From positions 2,790,001-2,854,000 of the forward strand of contig NZ_VFOP01000001.1 in NCBI RefSeq assembly GCF_006716185.1: a stretch of DNA of 64,000 bases, written 5' to 3'. Position 1 is the first letter of the stretch; each line of letters opens with the position of its first letter. The notes beneath the pieces were generated by a model. The model did not search any database. It saw nothing but the letters and a program-made list of their open reading frames with translations, and was not told where the DNA came from. This DNA is from Ornithinicoccus hortensis (GTDB lineage: Bacteria > Actinomycetota > Actinomycetes > Actinomycetales > Dermatophilaceae). Of this stretch, positions 28,124 to 36,419 are shown piece after piece. A program made the position numbers and the translations under genes.

Positions 28124-28456
28124 ATGGAGAAGTCCTCACTCACCGCGCTGGCCCGGGAACAGCTGCGGAAGGCCACCGCCTCCAGTGCCGGCCGCAGCGC
28201 GAGCACCGTCTACGGCGGGCACGAGCACGTGCTCCGGCAGACCGTCATCGCGCTGGCCGGCGGCCAGCGGCTGGAGGAGCACGAGAATCCCGGCGAGGCG
28301 ACGGTCCACGTGCTGCACGGCCGGGTGCGCCTCGGCGCGGGCGAGACCACCTGGGACGGGACACCGGGCGACCTGCTCGTCGTGCCGCCGGCCCGGCACT
28401 GGCTCGAGGCGCTGGAGGACTCCGCCGTCCTGCTCACGGTGGCCAAGACCGGCTGA
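28124..28456 (+). CDS. Small cupin-domain protein
   Basis: The 110-residue single-domain cupin has the first motif around residues 46-66 (GQRLEEHENPGEATVHVLHG) and the second around 75-95 (WDGTPGDLLVVPPARHWLEA). The metal-binding His/Glu set is partial: His in EEHENPGEATVHV and His in PARHW. Binding of a metal and a small ligand is likely, and catalysis uncertain. The ATG follows about 130 bp of leader after the divergent FAH gene. Native composition. Confidence 0.78.
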   Translation: MEKSSLTALAREQLRKATASSAGRSASTVYGGHEHVLRQTVIALAGGQRLEEHENPGEATVHVLHGRVRLGAGETTWDGTPGDLLVVPPARHWLEALEDSAVLLTVAKTG

Positions 28457-28465
28457 GCCGCCGGG

Positions 28466-29221
28466 CTACACCGGCTCCGGCACCAGCGTGAGCAGGGCCC
28501 GACCGGCCAACCCCACGGACCGGGACAGCGTGTCGCGGAACTCCGCGTCGAGCTCGGGCAGGTGCTGCAGCTGCCACAACACCTCGGTGTTCACCCACGC
28601 GGCGTCCCGTGCCCGGCCGATGCTCCACGACCCGACGAGCGTCAGGACCGGCGCCAGCTCCCGGTCGACGTCGAGCGCGATGCCGGACAGGAAGGACTGC
28701 CGGACCTCCTCGTGCCCCTCGGCCAGGACCTTGGTCACCAGGTCGTAGTCGGCGCGCACCCCAGGATCGCCCGGGTCCTTGCCCAGTTGCCGGCAGGTCT
28801 GCACGACGGCGACCGGCAGGTCGTGGTTGATGTGCGCGTTCATCCCGGCGATCGCGAACTGCACAGGCACCAGGGGGGCGTCCCTGGACTCGAACAGCGG
28901 CGCCCAGCACCTCGGCACGTCCTGCCCGCTGCCCCGGACCGCGTCCAGGTAGAGGTGGGCGAAGACGATGTCCAACCGGGTGATGAACTCCCGGTCGCCG
29001 AAGGTGCCGTCCTCGATCCGGGCCGCGACGAGCTCGGTCACCCGCAGGTACATCCGGTTGAAGTGCCGTATGCCGTCGCCCGGCTCCAGCGTCCCGTCCA
29101 CCGCGCGCAGGGCCTCGATCACCGCGGCGACGGAGGCGAGCTGGTGCGGTGGTGGTTGCACACGCCCCGGCGTGGGGCGCAACCGCCTCCGCACACCGGC
29201 CAACAGGTCACGCCATCCCAT
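28466..29221 (-). CDS. DUF5995 family protein
   Basis: This 251-residue protein matches DUF5995: DGIRHFNRMYLRVTELVAA, FITRLDIVFAHLYLDAV, AIAGMNAHINHDLPVAVV and SWSIGRARDAAW. Conserved His and Asp residues (HFNRMY, NAHINHDLP) could bind metal, but the family has no known function. An in-frame GTG at 29236 would add five residues. I prefer the ATG at 29221. It faces the cupin gene tail to tail. Confidence 0.8.
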   Translation of the reverse strand: MGWRDLLAGVRRRLRPTPGRVQPPPHQLASVAAVIEALRAVDGTLEPGDGIRHFNRMYLRVTELVAARIEDGTFGDREFITRLDIVFAHLYLDAVRGSGQDVPRCWAPLFESRDAPLVPVQFAIAGMNAHINHDLPVAVVQTCRQLGKDPGDPGVRADYDLVTKVLAEGHEEVRQSFLSGIALDVDRELAPVLTLVGSWSIGRARDAAWVNTEVLWQLQHLPELDAEFRDTLSRSVGLAGRALLTLVPEPV

Positions 29222-29304
29222 GGCCGATTCGACCACTCCGGCGACGTCACCACAAGGGCCCGTCGGGGCGCCGCGCCGTCAGGGCGCCGCGGTCTTGGCG
29301 GCGC

Positions 29305-30318
29305 TCAGTCCCGTGACGGGGCGTGGATCCCGGCGAGCATGCACCGGGCGGACCCGCCGGCGTGCTCGATGGTGGGCACCTCGACCGGCAGCACGGCATG
29401 GACCGCCTCGAGCTGTCGTCGCTGACGGCGGCGCAGCGAGCGCCACCCGCGGGCCGAGATCACCAGCGCCGGGTGGTCACCGGCCCAGACCTCCAGGGCG
29501 TTGCCAGCGAACTCCCGGACCTGCTCCGCGGTGATCGCCAGGACAGTCCTGCCGGACCCCTCGAGCTCCTCGACCAGGCGGCGCCGCTGGTCCTCGTCGC
29601 GCACCGTCTCCAGGGCGACGATGGCCACCCGTTGCCCGACCGACATCATCACGTTGGTGTGGTAGATCGGGACACCCTGCCGGTCGGTGGCGTCGAACAG
29701 CACGGGGCGGTAGCCGTGGTCCAGGCAGAACAGCTCCACCAGCTGGGGGTCGGCGCGACCGGACCGGCAGACGTAGGCGATCCGGTGGACGTGGTCCAGC
29801 ACCATCACCCCGGTCCCCTCCAGGAAGCAGTCGATCTCCTCCCACAGGCTGTAGTCCCGGGTGCGGGAGATCTCGTAGTGCCGGCACAGCTCGTGCACGA
29901 TGTCCGCGCGGCGCTCCAACCGGCGCACCGAGGCCCGCATCGGGTAGAGCGCCAGGCTCCCGTCCGGGTGCGTGGTGAACCAGTTGTTCGGGAAGACGGA
30001 GTCCGGCGTCCGGCGCTCCAGGTCCTCGAACAGGTGCACCCGGACACCCTCGTCCTGCAACCGCCGCGCCATCGCGGTGACCTCCCGGTAGGCGGCACGG
30101 GCCACCTCGTCGGGGTCGCCCGGGGGCACGGTCATGAAGCCGTTGTCCACCAGCGTCTGGGGGTTGGGGGTGAAGAAGTGCGGTCGCACCATGACGACGG
30201 CGGCCGGGGTCTGCAGCGGTGCCCGGGCGCCCTGCGGGGCGGGCGACGTCGGCGCCTGGCCGGCCCCTGGGCTCAGGGGCGTGCTCGGCGTCCTGGGTCC
30301 GTAGGTCGAGAGCGTCAT
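29305..30318 (-). CDS. Citrulline/arginine deiminase-like amidinotransferase-fold enzyme (CtlX-like)
   Basis: The 337-residue protein is of the amidinotransferase/deiminase superfamily. Signature points are MVRPHFFTPNPQT, SVFPNNWFTTHPDGS, PIYHTNVMMSVG, and the C-terminal GGSARCMLAGIH with the nucleophilic Cys. CtlX proteins act on citrulline or related guanidino/ureido compounds. A 25-residue Pro-rich N-terminal extension precedes the fold. It is divergent from an Lrp/AsnC regulator with repeats in between, so amino-acid-responsive control is likely. Confidence 0.83.
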   Translation of the reverse strand: MTLSTYGPRTPSTPLSPGAGQAPTSPAPQGARAPLQTPAAVVMVRPHFFTPNPQTLVDNGFMTVPPGDPDEVARAAYREVTAMARRLQDEGVRVHLFEDLERRTPDSVFPNNWFTTHPDGSLALYPMRASVRRLERRADIVHELCRHYEISRTRDYSLWEEIDCFLEGTGVMVLDHVHRIAYVCRSGRADPQLVELFCLDHGYRPVLFDATDRQGVPIYHTNVMMSVGQRVAIVALETVRDEDQRRRLVEELEGSGRTVLAITAEQVREFAGNALEVWAGDHPALVISARGWRSLRRRQRRQLEAVHAVLPVEVPTIEHAGGSARCMLAGIHAPSRD

Positions 30319-30354
30319 GATCCGGATGCTAGGCCAGCCGTGCTGCCAACAGAA

Positions 30355-30400
30355 CGGCATACTCACACCGCAATCCCTCGGCATACTGGTCATTTTGCGG
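30355..30400. promoter_or_regulatory. Putative Lrp-type operator between ctlX-like and lrp genes
   Basis: The 103-bp divergent region has a direct repeat CGGCATACT at 30355-30363 and 30379-30387, 24 bp apart. An inverted repeat CCGCAA (30368-30373) and TTGCGG (30395-30400) surrounds the second copy. Repeats phased by about two helical turns suit the multimeric Lrp family regulator encoded alongside. Confidence 0.45.
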
Positions 30401-30421
30401 CAGTTGATGTACAGATTGGTC

Positions 30422-30847
30422 ATGCGAGGTCTCGACGACATCGACCGGGCACTGCTGACCCGGCTCCGCGACGACGGCCGGGCGTCGGTCTCCTCCCTGG
30501 CCCAGGACCTCCACGTGGCGCGGGGAACGGTGCAGACCCGGCTTACCCGGCTGCTCGACGAGGGCGTGATCCGGAGGTTCACGATCGAGCTCGACCCGGA
30601 CCACGAGCACCAGACGGTGCGCGCGGTGGCGATGGTCCAGTTGCAGAGCGTGACCACCACGGTCGTGGCCAGGGCCCTGCAACGGATCCCGGAGGTGGCC
30701 GAGGTGCACACCACCAACGGCGCCTGGGACCTGGTCACCGAGCTGCGCGCGGCGACCCTCGAGGACCTGGACCGTGCCCTGGTCGAGCTGCGGGCGGTGC
30801 GCGGGGTCAGCAACACCGAGACCTCCATCCTGCTGCGCACCTACTGA
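30422..30847 (+). CDS. Lrp/AsnC family transcriptional regulator
   Basis: The 141-residue protein has an N-terminal helix-turn-helix (LDDIDRALLTRLRDDGRASV then LAQDLHVARGTVQTRLTRLL) and a C-terminal RAM ligand-binding domain (RAVAMVQLQSVTTTVVARAL). Starts at 30407 or further up are possible, and 30422 gives the typical family N-terminus. It probably controls the divergent CtlX-like gene and senses an amino acid, perhaps Arg or citrulline (inference from neighbour). Confidence 0.86.
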   Translation: MRGLDDIDRALLTRLRDDGRASVSSLAQDLHVARGTVQTRLTRLLDEGVIRRFTIELDPDHEHQTVRAVAMVQLQSVTTTVVARALQRIPEVAEVHTTNGAWDLVTELRAATLEDLDRALVELRAVRGVSNTETSILLRTY

Positions 30848-30936
30848 CCGATCTCACGGTCGGAAGGTGACATTTATCAATGGCGCGCGCGGCGTCCGCC
30901 TCCCTACGCTGAACGGGCAAGCGGAGGGGACAGCCG

Positions 30937-31932
30937 ATGGGAGAGCACATGTCAGTGCAGGATGCGCAACCAGCCGCGACCAGCGGTCCCGACACCGGGG
31001 ACGTCCTCGTCGTCGAGGGCCTGCGTCGCCGGTTCGGCGACCTGGTCGCGGTCGACGGGGTCGACTTCCGGATCGGGCACGGGGAGACCTACGGGTTGCT
31101 CGGCCCGAACGGTGCCGGGAAGACCACGACCATCTCGATGGTGGCCGGGCTGATCCCCGCCGACGAGGGCACGGTCACCGTGGCCGGGCAGCTGATGGGC
31201 CCCCGCAGGGTCGACCCCAAGCGGCACATCGGCCTGGTCCCGCAGGACCTGGCGATCTATCCGGAGCTGACCGCCCGGGAGAACCTGACCTTCTTCGGCA
31301 AGCTCCAGGGCATCACCGGCGCCGACCTGAAGGGCCGGGTGGCCGAGGTGCTCGAGCTGATCGGACTGACCGACCGGGCCAAGGAGGCCAGCAAGAACTT
31401 CTCCGGCGGCATGAAACGTCGCCTAAACATCGGCATCGGCCTGTTGCACCAGCCGAGCCTGCTGATCCTGGACGAGCCCACGGTCGGGGTGGACCCCCAG
31501 TCCCGCAACTCGATCCTGGAGTCGGTGGAGGCGCTGTCGGGCGAGGGCATGGCGGTGCTCTACACCACGCACTACATGGAGGAGGCCGAGCGCCTCTGCG
31601 ACCGGATCGGCATCATCGACTCCGGCACCATCCAGGCCGAGGGCACCCGGGAGGAGCTGATCCGGCTCACCGGCGGTGTCGACCAGATCCGGCTCAGCGG
31701 GTCGGGCGACGTCGCGGCGGCGGCCGAGGCACTGCGCGGTATGCCGAAGGTCGAGCAGGTGGACGCCGACCGGCACACGCTGCGCCTGACGGTGCGCGAG
31801 GCGCCGACGGCGGTCGCCGACATCGTCACCGGGGCGAGCGCGGCCGGGATGAGCCTGAGCGACGTGGAGATCAGCCGGCCCAACCTGGAGTCGGTCTTCC
31901 TGCACCTGACCGGCAAGGCGCTGAGGGACTGA
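30937..31932 (+). CDS. ABC exporter ATP-binding protein (DrrA-like)
   Basis: The 331-residue ATPase has Walker A GPNGAGKTT, Q-loop VPQDLAIYP, signature FSGGMKRRLNIG, Walker B LLILDEPTVG and H-loop TTHYMEEAERLC. A C-terminal regulatory extension typical of DrrA/NatA ATPases follows. It powers the two permeases encoded next. Starts at 30937 (with GGAGGGG upstream) and 30949 (GGGAGAG) are both plausible. The downstream permease begins one base after the stop. Confidence 0.9.
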   Translation: MGEHMSVQDAQPAATSGPDTGDVLVVEGLRRRFGDLVAVDGVDFRIGHGETYGLLGPNGAGKTTTISMVAGLIPADEGTVTVAGQLMGPRRVDPKRHIGLVPQDLAIYPELTARENLTFFGKLQGITGADLKGRVAEVLELIGLTDRAKEASKNFSGGMKRRLNIGIGLLHQPSLLILDEPTVGVDPQSRNSILESVEALSGEGMAVLYTTHYMEEAERLCDRIGIIDSGTIQAEGTREELIRLTGGVDQIRLSGSGDVAAAAEALRGMPKVEQVDADRHTLRLTVREAPTAVADIVTGASAAGMSLSDVEISRPNLESVFLHLTGKALRD

Positions 31933-31933
31933 G

Positions 31934-33100
31934 ATGCGCGCACTCCTCACCATGACCGGGTCGGACCTGCGGCAACGCATCCGGGACCGGTCGGTCATCA
32001 TCTTTGCGGTCCTCGTGCCGCTGGCGCTCATGTTCGTCCTTGACCTGGTGGTCGGCGACGCCACCGACAGCGAGCTGGAGCCGATGACGGTGGCCGCGTC
32101 GGCCCCCGCCGACGACGAGCTCGCCGCCGCGCTGGTGGAGGTCCTCCCCCAGATCGAGGGACTGGACATCACCGTCGAGCAGGTCGACGCCGACCGGGCG
32201 CGGTCGATGGCCGAGGACGGCTCGGCCACCATCGGGTTGCTCGTGCCGGAGGGGTTCGGCGCCGGGCTCCAGTCCGGCGACGGGATGGACGTCACCATCA
32301 TCGAGGGCGACTCGGCCGGCCTGGAGGGTCAGATCCTGACCTCCATCGTGACCGGCACGGTCGACCGTTTCGGCGCGGCGGCGGTCGCCACCCGGGCCGG
32401 GGTCGCGGCCGACGTGCCACCGGCTGACCTGGCCGCCATCGGCGAGTCCGTCGCCGCGGCCGAACCCTCGATCACGCTGACCGAGGGCCAGGCCTCCACG
32501 GAGCAGCTGGACGGCTCGGGCACCCTGGTCGCCGGTCAGGCCGGCCTGTTCCTGATGTTCACCGTCGGATTCGGCGTGCTCTCCCTGCTGTACGAACGCG
32601 AGCACGGCACGCTGGCCCGGCTCAAGTCGATGCCGATGAAGCCGGAGCTGATCATCGCCGCCAAGGCCGCGGTGAGCTTCGTCCTCGGGGTCGTCGCCAC
32701 GACCATCCTGCTGGTCGCGGGGAGCCTGCTCTTCGGGGTCAGCTTCGGATCCCCGGTCGCCGTCGGCGCGCTCGTGCTCGCCGTCGTGCTCGCCTCGACG
32801 TCCCTGATGATGGTCGTCGCCCGGGTCGCCAGGACCTCCGAGCAGGCCAACATCGCCCAGTCCGTCCTGGCCATGGTGCTGGGGATCGCCGGTGGCGCAT
32901 TCTTCCCGATCGCCGCCAGCGGCCCGGTCGGCACGCTGCTCGACCTGAACCCGATCGCGGCCTTCATCCGCGGCCTGGGCATCACCGCCGGCGGCGGGGG
33001 CCTGACCGACATCGGTATCCCGGTGGCCATCATGCTCGCCTTCGCCGTCGTGGTGACCGTGCTGTCCCGGCTGGTGCCGGAGAAGGGAACGGCGCTATGA
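31934..33100 (+). CDS. ABC-2 type permease, first subunit
   Basis: The 388-residue membrane protein has one N-terminal helix, a large extracytoplasmic domain of about 170 residues, then five or six C-terminal helices (FLMFTVGFGVLSLLYERE, AAVSFVLGVVATTILLVAG and others). This is the ABC2_membrane_3 layout. It pairs with the following permease to form a heterodimeric exporter driven by the upstream ATPase. It ends in ATGA with the next gene. Confidence 0.88.
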   Translation: MRALLTMTGSDLRQRIRDRSVIIFAVLVPLALMFVLDLVVGDATDSELEPMTVAASAPADDELAAALVEVLPQIEGLDITVEQVDADRARSMAEDGSATIGLLVPEGFGAGLQSGDGMDVTIIEGDSAGLEGQILTSIVTGTVDRFGAAAVATRAGVAADVPPADLAAIGESVAAAEPSITLTEGQASTEQLDGSGTLVAGQAGLFLMFTVGFGVLSLLYEREHGTLARLKSMPMKPELIIAAKAAVSFVLGVVATTILLVAGSLLFGVSFGSPVAVGALVLAVVLASTSLMMVVARVARTSEQANIAQSVLAMVLGIAGGAFFPIAASGPVGTLLDLNPIAAFIRGLGITAGGGGLTDIGIPVAIMLAFAVVVTVLSRLVPEKGTAL

Positions 33101-34260
33101 GACCCGTCCTCGCCGTCGCGGGCGCCGAGCTGCGCCGCTTCCTGCGCGACAAGTCCAACATCTTCTTCGTCTTCATCTTCCCGCTCCTGCTGGTCCTGGT
33201 CCTGGGGTCCCAGTTCGGCGGGTCCGGCGGCAACGGCAACGTGACCATCGCCGGGGAGGCCGGGGACCTGCGGGAGGCCATCACCACCCAGCTGGAGTCC
33301 CAGGACGTCGGCGTGCAGACCGCCGACCACGCCACCACGTTGGAGCAGGTCTCCCGGGGCCGCACCGATGCCGGCCTGATCCTGCCCGACGGGGCCGAGG
33401 CGGCCTACCAGGCCGGCGACCCGGTCACCCTGGAGGTGGTTCCGGGGTCCGGGGCCAACGGCATGGCCACCCAGCAGCAACTGACCCTGGCCGTGGGCGC
33501 CCTGCAGCTCCACGAGGCCCAGGTCACCGCGCTGACCGACCTCGGGGTCGACTCCGACCGGGCCCGCACCGAGCTGAGCACGGCCGCCGACCAGGTCACC
33601 CTGCCCGGCGTGCAGGTCCAGGACGTCGACGAGGTCGCCCAGGAGTTCGCGGGCGTCGGCAAGTTCGACGTGGGAGCCTCCTCCCAGCTGCTGCTGTTCG
33701 TCTTCCTCACCTCCCTGGCGGGGTCAGCCACCCTCATCCAGTCCCGCAGCGAGGGGGTCATCGCCCGCTCCCTGGCGGCCCCGGTCAGCAGCACCCAGGT
33801 GCTGCTCGGCCAGGCCGCGGGCCGGTTCGTCATCGCCGCCTTCCAGGGCATCTACATCATGGTCGCCACGGGACTGTTGTTCGGTGTCAGCTGGGGCAAC
33901 CCGGCGCTCTCCGTCCTGGTCCTGCTCTGCTTCAGTGCGGTCGCCGCCGGCGCCGCGATGCTCCTCGGGGCCTCGCTGGACAACGCCGCGGCCGCCTCCG
34001 GGGTCGGGGTCGGGTTGGGCCTGGTGCTCGCCGGGATCGGCGGCGGGATGGTCCCGTTGGAGATCTTCTCCGACACCATGCGCCAGGTCGCGCACTTCAC
34101 CCCGCACGCCTGGGCCTACGACGCGCTGGCCAAGATCACCCGCCACGACGCCGGGCTGGTCGACATCCTGCCCGAGCTCGGGGTGCTCGTCGGGATCGCG
34201 GCGGCGGTCCTGCTGCTCGGCACGTGGGCGCTGCGCCGCAGCGTCGCCCGCGCCATGTAG
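33097..34260 (+). CDS. ABC-2 type permease, second subunit
   Basis: The 387-residue membrane protein has the same layout as its neighbour: N-terminal anchor (DKSNIFFVFIFPLLLVLVLG), extracytoplasmic domain, six C-terminal helices. It overlaps the previous gene by four bases, so the two are made in equal amounts. The substrate may be a lipid or drug-like molecule. It ends 129 bp before uraD and is probably not part of that regulon. Confidence 0.88.
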   Translation: MRPVLAVAGAELRRFLRDKSNIFFVFIFPLLLVLVLGSQFGGSGGNGNVTIAGEAGDLREAITTQLESQDVGVQTADHATTLEQVSRGRTDAGLILPDGAEAAYQAGDPVTLEVVPGSGANGMATQQQLTLAVGALQLHEAQVTALTDLGVDSDRARTELSTAADQVTLPGVQVQDVDEVAQEFAGVGKFDVGASSQLLLFVFLTSLAGSATLIQSRSEGVIARSLAAPVSSTQVLLGQAAGRFVIAAFQGIYIMVATGLLFGVSWGNPALSVLVLLCFSAVAAGAAMLLGASLDNAAAASGVGVGLGLVLAGIGGGMVPLEIFSDTMRQVAHFTPHAWAYDALAKITRHDAGLVDILPELGVLVGIAAAVLLLGTWALRRSVARAM

Positions 34261-34344
34261 GAGCGGGCCTCGGGGAGCCGGGCCCGGTTGCCGCGCAAGC
34301 TCGGCTCCCCGATCTCTTGACAACGACGCGAGACTCCCCCAAAC

Positions 34345-34378
34345 TCTGACATACGGAATACAGTTCTCGCATCGCGAA
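34345..34378 (+). promoter_or_regulatory. Two AllR/IclR-type operator candidates upstream of uraD
   Basis: Site 1 (34345-34358) reads TTCCGTATGTCAGA on the minus strand. Site 2 (34364-34378) is the near-palindrome TTCTCGCATCGCGAA. Both relate to the sites near the malic-enzyme and hyi promoters (consensus about TTCCGYAT-YGYGGA). They end 10 bp before the uraD start, so bound repressor would block the urate operon. Confidence 0.55.
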
Positions 34379-34388
34379 AGCAGACACC

Positions 34389-34880
34389 ATGTCGCTCCAG
34401 CAGTTCAACGACGCACCGCTCGACGAGGCGACAGCCACCGTCAGGGCCTGCCTCGACATCCCCCGGTGGGTAGAGGCGGTCGTGTCGGGACGACCCTACC
34501 GCTCCGCCGACGACGCGGTCGCGGTGGCGCAGACCGCTGCCGACCCGTTCACCACGGACGAGGTCGACCAGGCGCTGTCGCACCACCCCCGCATCGGGGA
34601 GCGTGCCGAGGGACAGAGCCGCGAGGCCTCGCTGTCCCGGTCCGAACAGGCCGGGCTGGGCCTGGACGACAGCGTCCAGGAGCGACTCGCGGAGGCGAAC
34701 CGGGCATACGAAGAGCGGTTCGACCGGGTATTCCTGATCCGCGCCGCCGGACGCACCGCCGAGGAGATCCTCGCCGAGTGCCGCCGCCGGCTGGACAACG
34801 AGCCGGAGCAGGAGGCCCGCGAGGTCGCGGACCAGCTCCGCCAGATCGCCGTCCTCCGACTGCAGGGAGCACTGTCATGA
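34389..34880 (+). CDS. uraD: 2-oxo-4-hydroxy-4-carboxy-5-ureidoimidazoline (OHCU) decarboxylase
   Basis: The 163-residue all-helical enzyme turns OHCU into S-allantoin, the third step of urate degradation. The catalytic His is in LSHHPRIGERAEG. SREASLSRSEQAGL and YEERFDRVFLIRAAGRTAEE are family blocks. It is first in the operon uraD-uraH-urate oxidase. Its stop overlaps the uraH start (ATGA). Predicted AllR-type operators sit directly upstream. Confidence 0.93.
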   Translation: MSLQQFNDAPLDEATATVRACLDIPRWVEAVVSGRPYRSADDAVAVAQTAADPFTTDEVDQALSHHPRIGERAEGQSREASLSRSEQAGLGLDDSVQERLAEANRAYEERFDRVFLIRAAGRTAEEILAECRRRLDNEPEQEAREVADQLRQIAVLRLQGALS

Positions 34881-35203
34881 GTTTCGTGACCGCCCACGTC
34901 CTCGATGCCACCGCCGGCACCCCCGCCCGTGGCGTCAGCGTCGTCCTCGCCGATGCGGAGGACCAGGTGATCGCCGAGGCGGTCACCGACGACGACGGCC
35001 GGGTCAAGGACCTCGGCCCCGAGACCCTGGGATCCGGGCACTACCGGATCACCTTCGGGACCGGCGACTACTTCGCCGCCCGGGAGAGCGCCACCTTCTA
35101 CCCGTTCGTGCGGGTGGACTTCGTGGTGGACGAGCAACAGGCGCACTACCACGTGCCGTTGTTGCTCAGCCCGTTCGCCTACTCCACCTACCGAGGCAGC
35201 TGA
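34877..35203 (+). CDS. uraH: 5-hydroxyisourate hydrolase
   Basis: The 108-residue transthyretin-like enzyme hydrolyses 5-hydroxyisourate, the product of urate oxidase, to OHCU. The N-terminal block VTAHVLDATAGTPARG (catalytic His), GHYRITFGTGDYFA in the middle and the C-terminal tetrapeptide-containing end SPFAYSTYRGS are diagnostic. Translation is coupled to uraD through ATGA. Confidence 0.94.
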   Translation: MSFVTAHVLDATAGTPARGVSVVLADAEDQVIAEAVTDDDGRVKDLGPETLGSGHYRITFGTGDYFAARESATFYPFVRVDFVVDEQQAHYHVPLLLSPFAYSTYRGS

Positions 35204-35312
35204 ACCAGGAGCTGTCACCCCGCCCGACGAACGGCGTTCGCCGGCGCGGTGACGGCGGCCGCCGCAACCGCACCGAGCGCAGCCATCGCGCTGCAGACAA
35301 AGGAGTCAGAAG

Positions 35313-36194
35313 ATGAGCAACGTCACCCTCACCGGCAGCCAGTACGGCAAGGCGGAGAACCGCCTGGTCCGGATCACCCGGGACACCGACCGGCACGAGA
35401 TCGAGGACCTCAACGTCACCTCACAGCTGCGCGGGGACTTCGACGCGGCGCACTACGAGGGCGACAACAGCCACGTGGTCGCCACCGACACCCAGAAGAA
35501 CACGATCTTCTCCTTCGCCCGCGACGGCATCGGTTCCCCCGAGGAGTTCCTGCACCGCCTGGCGGAGCACTTCACCTCCTCCTTCGACTGGGTCTCCGGT
35601 GGCCGTTGGGCTGCGGAGCAGTTCGGCTGGTCCCGGATCGCCGACCACGACCACACCTTCTACCGCTCGGCCCCCGAGGTCCGCACCGCCGTGCTCGTGC
35701 GCGACGGCGACGACGAGACCTACATCAGCGGCTTCTACGGCCTGACCGTGCTCAAGTCCACGGCGTCCGGGTTCGTCGGCTACCCGAAGGACCCCTACAC
35801 CACGCTGCCGGAGACCGAGGACCGCATCATGGCCACGGACATCGCGTGCCGCTGGCGCTACAACACCTCCGACGTCGACTTCAACGCCTCCTACGAGGCG
35901 ATCAAGAAGACGATCATGGAGGCCTTCGGCGCCGAGTACTCCAAGGCCCTGCAGCACACGCTGTTCCAGATGGCCGAGGCCGTCGTGGAGAACCACCCGG
36001 AGGTCGACGAGATCCGGTTCTCCTGCCCGAACAAGCACCACTTCACCTCGGACCTGAGCCACACCAACCAGGACAACCCGAACGTGGTCTTCTACGCCGC
36101 CGACCGCCCGTACGGCCTGATCGAGGCCAACTTCGCCCGCGAGGGCGCGGCCACCAAGGACGAGGCCTGGGTCGGGATCGCCGGCTACTGCTGA
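35313..36194 (+). CDS. Urate oxidase (uricase)
   Basis: The 293-residue cofactor-free uricase oxidises urate to 5-hydroxyisourate. Recognisable blocks are GDNSHVVATDTQKNTIFSFA (active-site Thr region), FYGLTVLKSTASGFVGYPKD, FQMAEAVVENHPEVDEIRFS and CPNKHHF. AAGGAG at about 35301 precedes the ATG. It is the third gene of the urate operon, 109 bp after uraH, and followed by a strong hairpin. Confidence 0.94.
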   Translation: MSNVTLTGSQYGKAENRLVRITRDTDRHEIEDLNVTSQLRGDFDAAHYEGDNSHVVATDTQKNTIFSFARDGIGSPEEFLHRLAEHFTSSFDWVSGGRWAAEQFGWSRIADHDHTFYRSAPEVRTAVLVRDGDDETYISGFYGLTVLKSTASGFVGYPKDPYTTLPETEDRIMATDIACRWRYNTSDVDFNASYEAIKKTIMEAFGAEYSKALQHTLFQMAEAVVENHPEVDEIRFSCPNKHHFTSDLSHTNQDNPNVVFYAADRPYGLIEANFAREGAATKDEAWVGIAGYC

Positions 36195-36229
36195 GCCGCG
36201 GCGCTCGGCATACGTCCGTACGGCAGACC

Positions 36230-36267
36230 GAGGAGGCCGGGCCCCACCACCGGGGCCCGGCCTCCTC
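36230..36267 (+). terminator. 16-bp stem hairpin after urate oxidase
   Basis: Perfect arms GAGGAGGCCGGGCCCC (36230-36245) and GGGGCCCGGCCTCCTC (36252-36267) flank the loop ACCACC. No T run follows. It lies 35 bp after the urate oxidase stop and is the likely terminator of that operon. Confidence 0.75.
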
Positions 36268-36367
36268 GCGCGCTCGTTCGGTGCACTCTGGGACGGATCA
36301 AGCCGCCACCACCGTCGCTTCACCCCGGAACCTGGCGCTATCCACCGGGAAGCTTCTCCTACGAAGC

Positions 36368-36398
36368 GCAGGATTACCGGGTAACCCGATAATCCTGC
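36368..36398. repeat. AT-containing hairpin beyond the allE 3' end
   Basis: Arms GCAGGATTA (36368-36376) and TAATCCTGC (36390-36398) enclose a second small stem CGGG-TAA-CCCG. It sits 22 bp past the allE stop (minus strand) and may end that transcript. It also marks the junction of the two convergent operons. Confidence 0.5.
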
Positions 36399-36419
36399 AG
36401 CCCCGGAGCGGCCCTCGGG

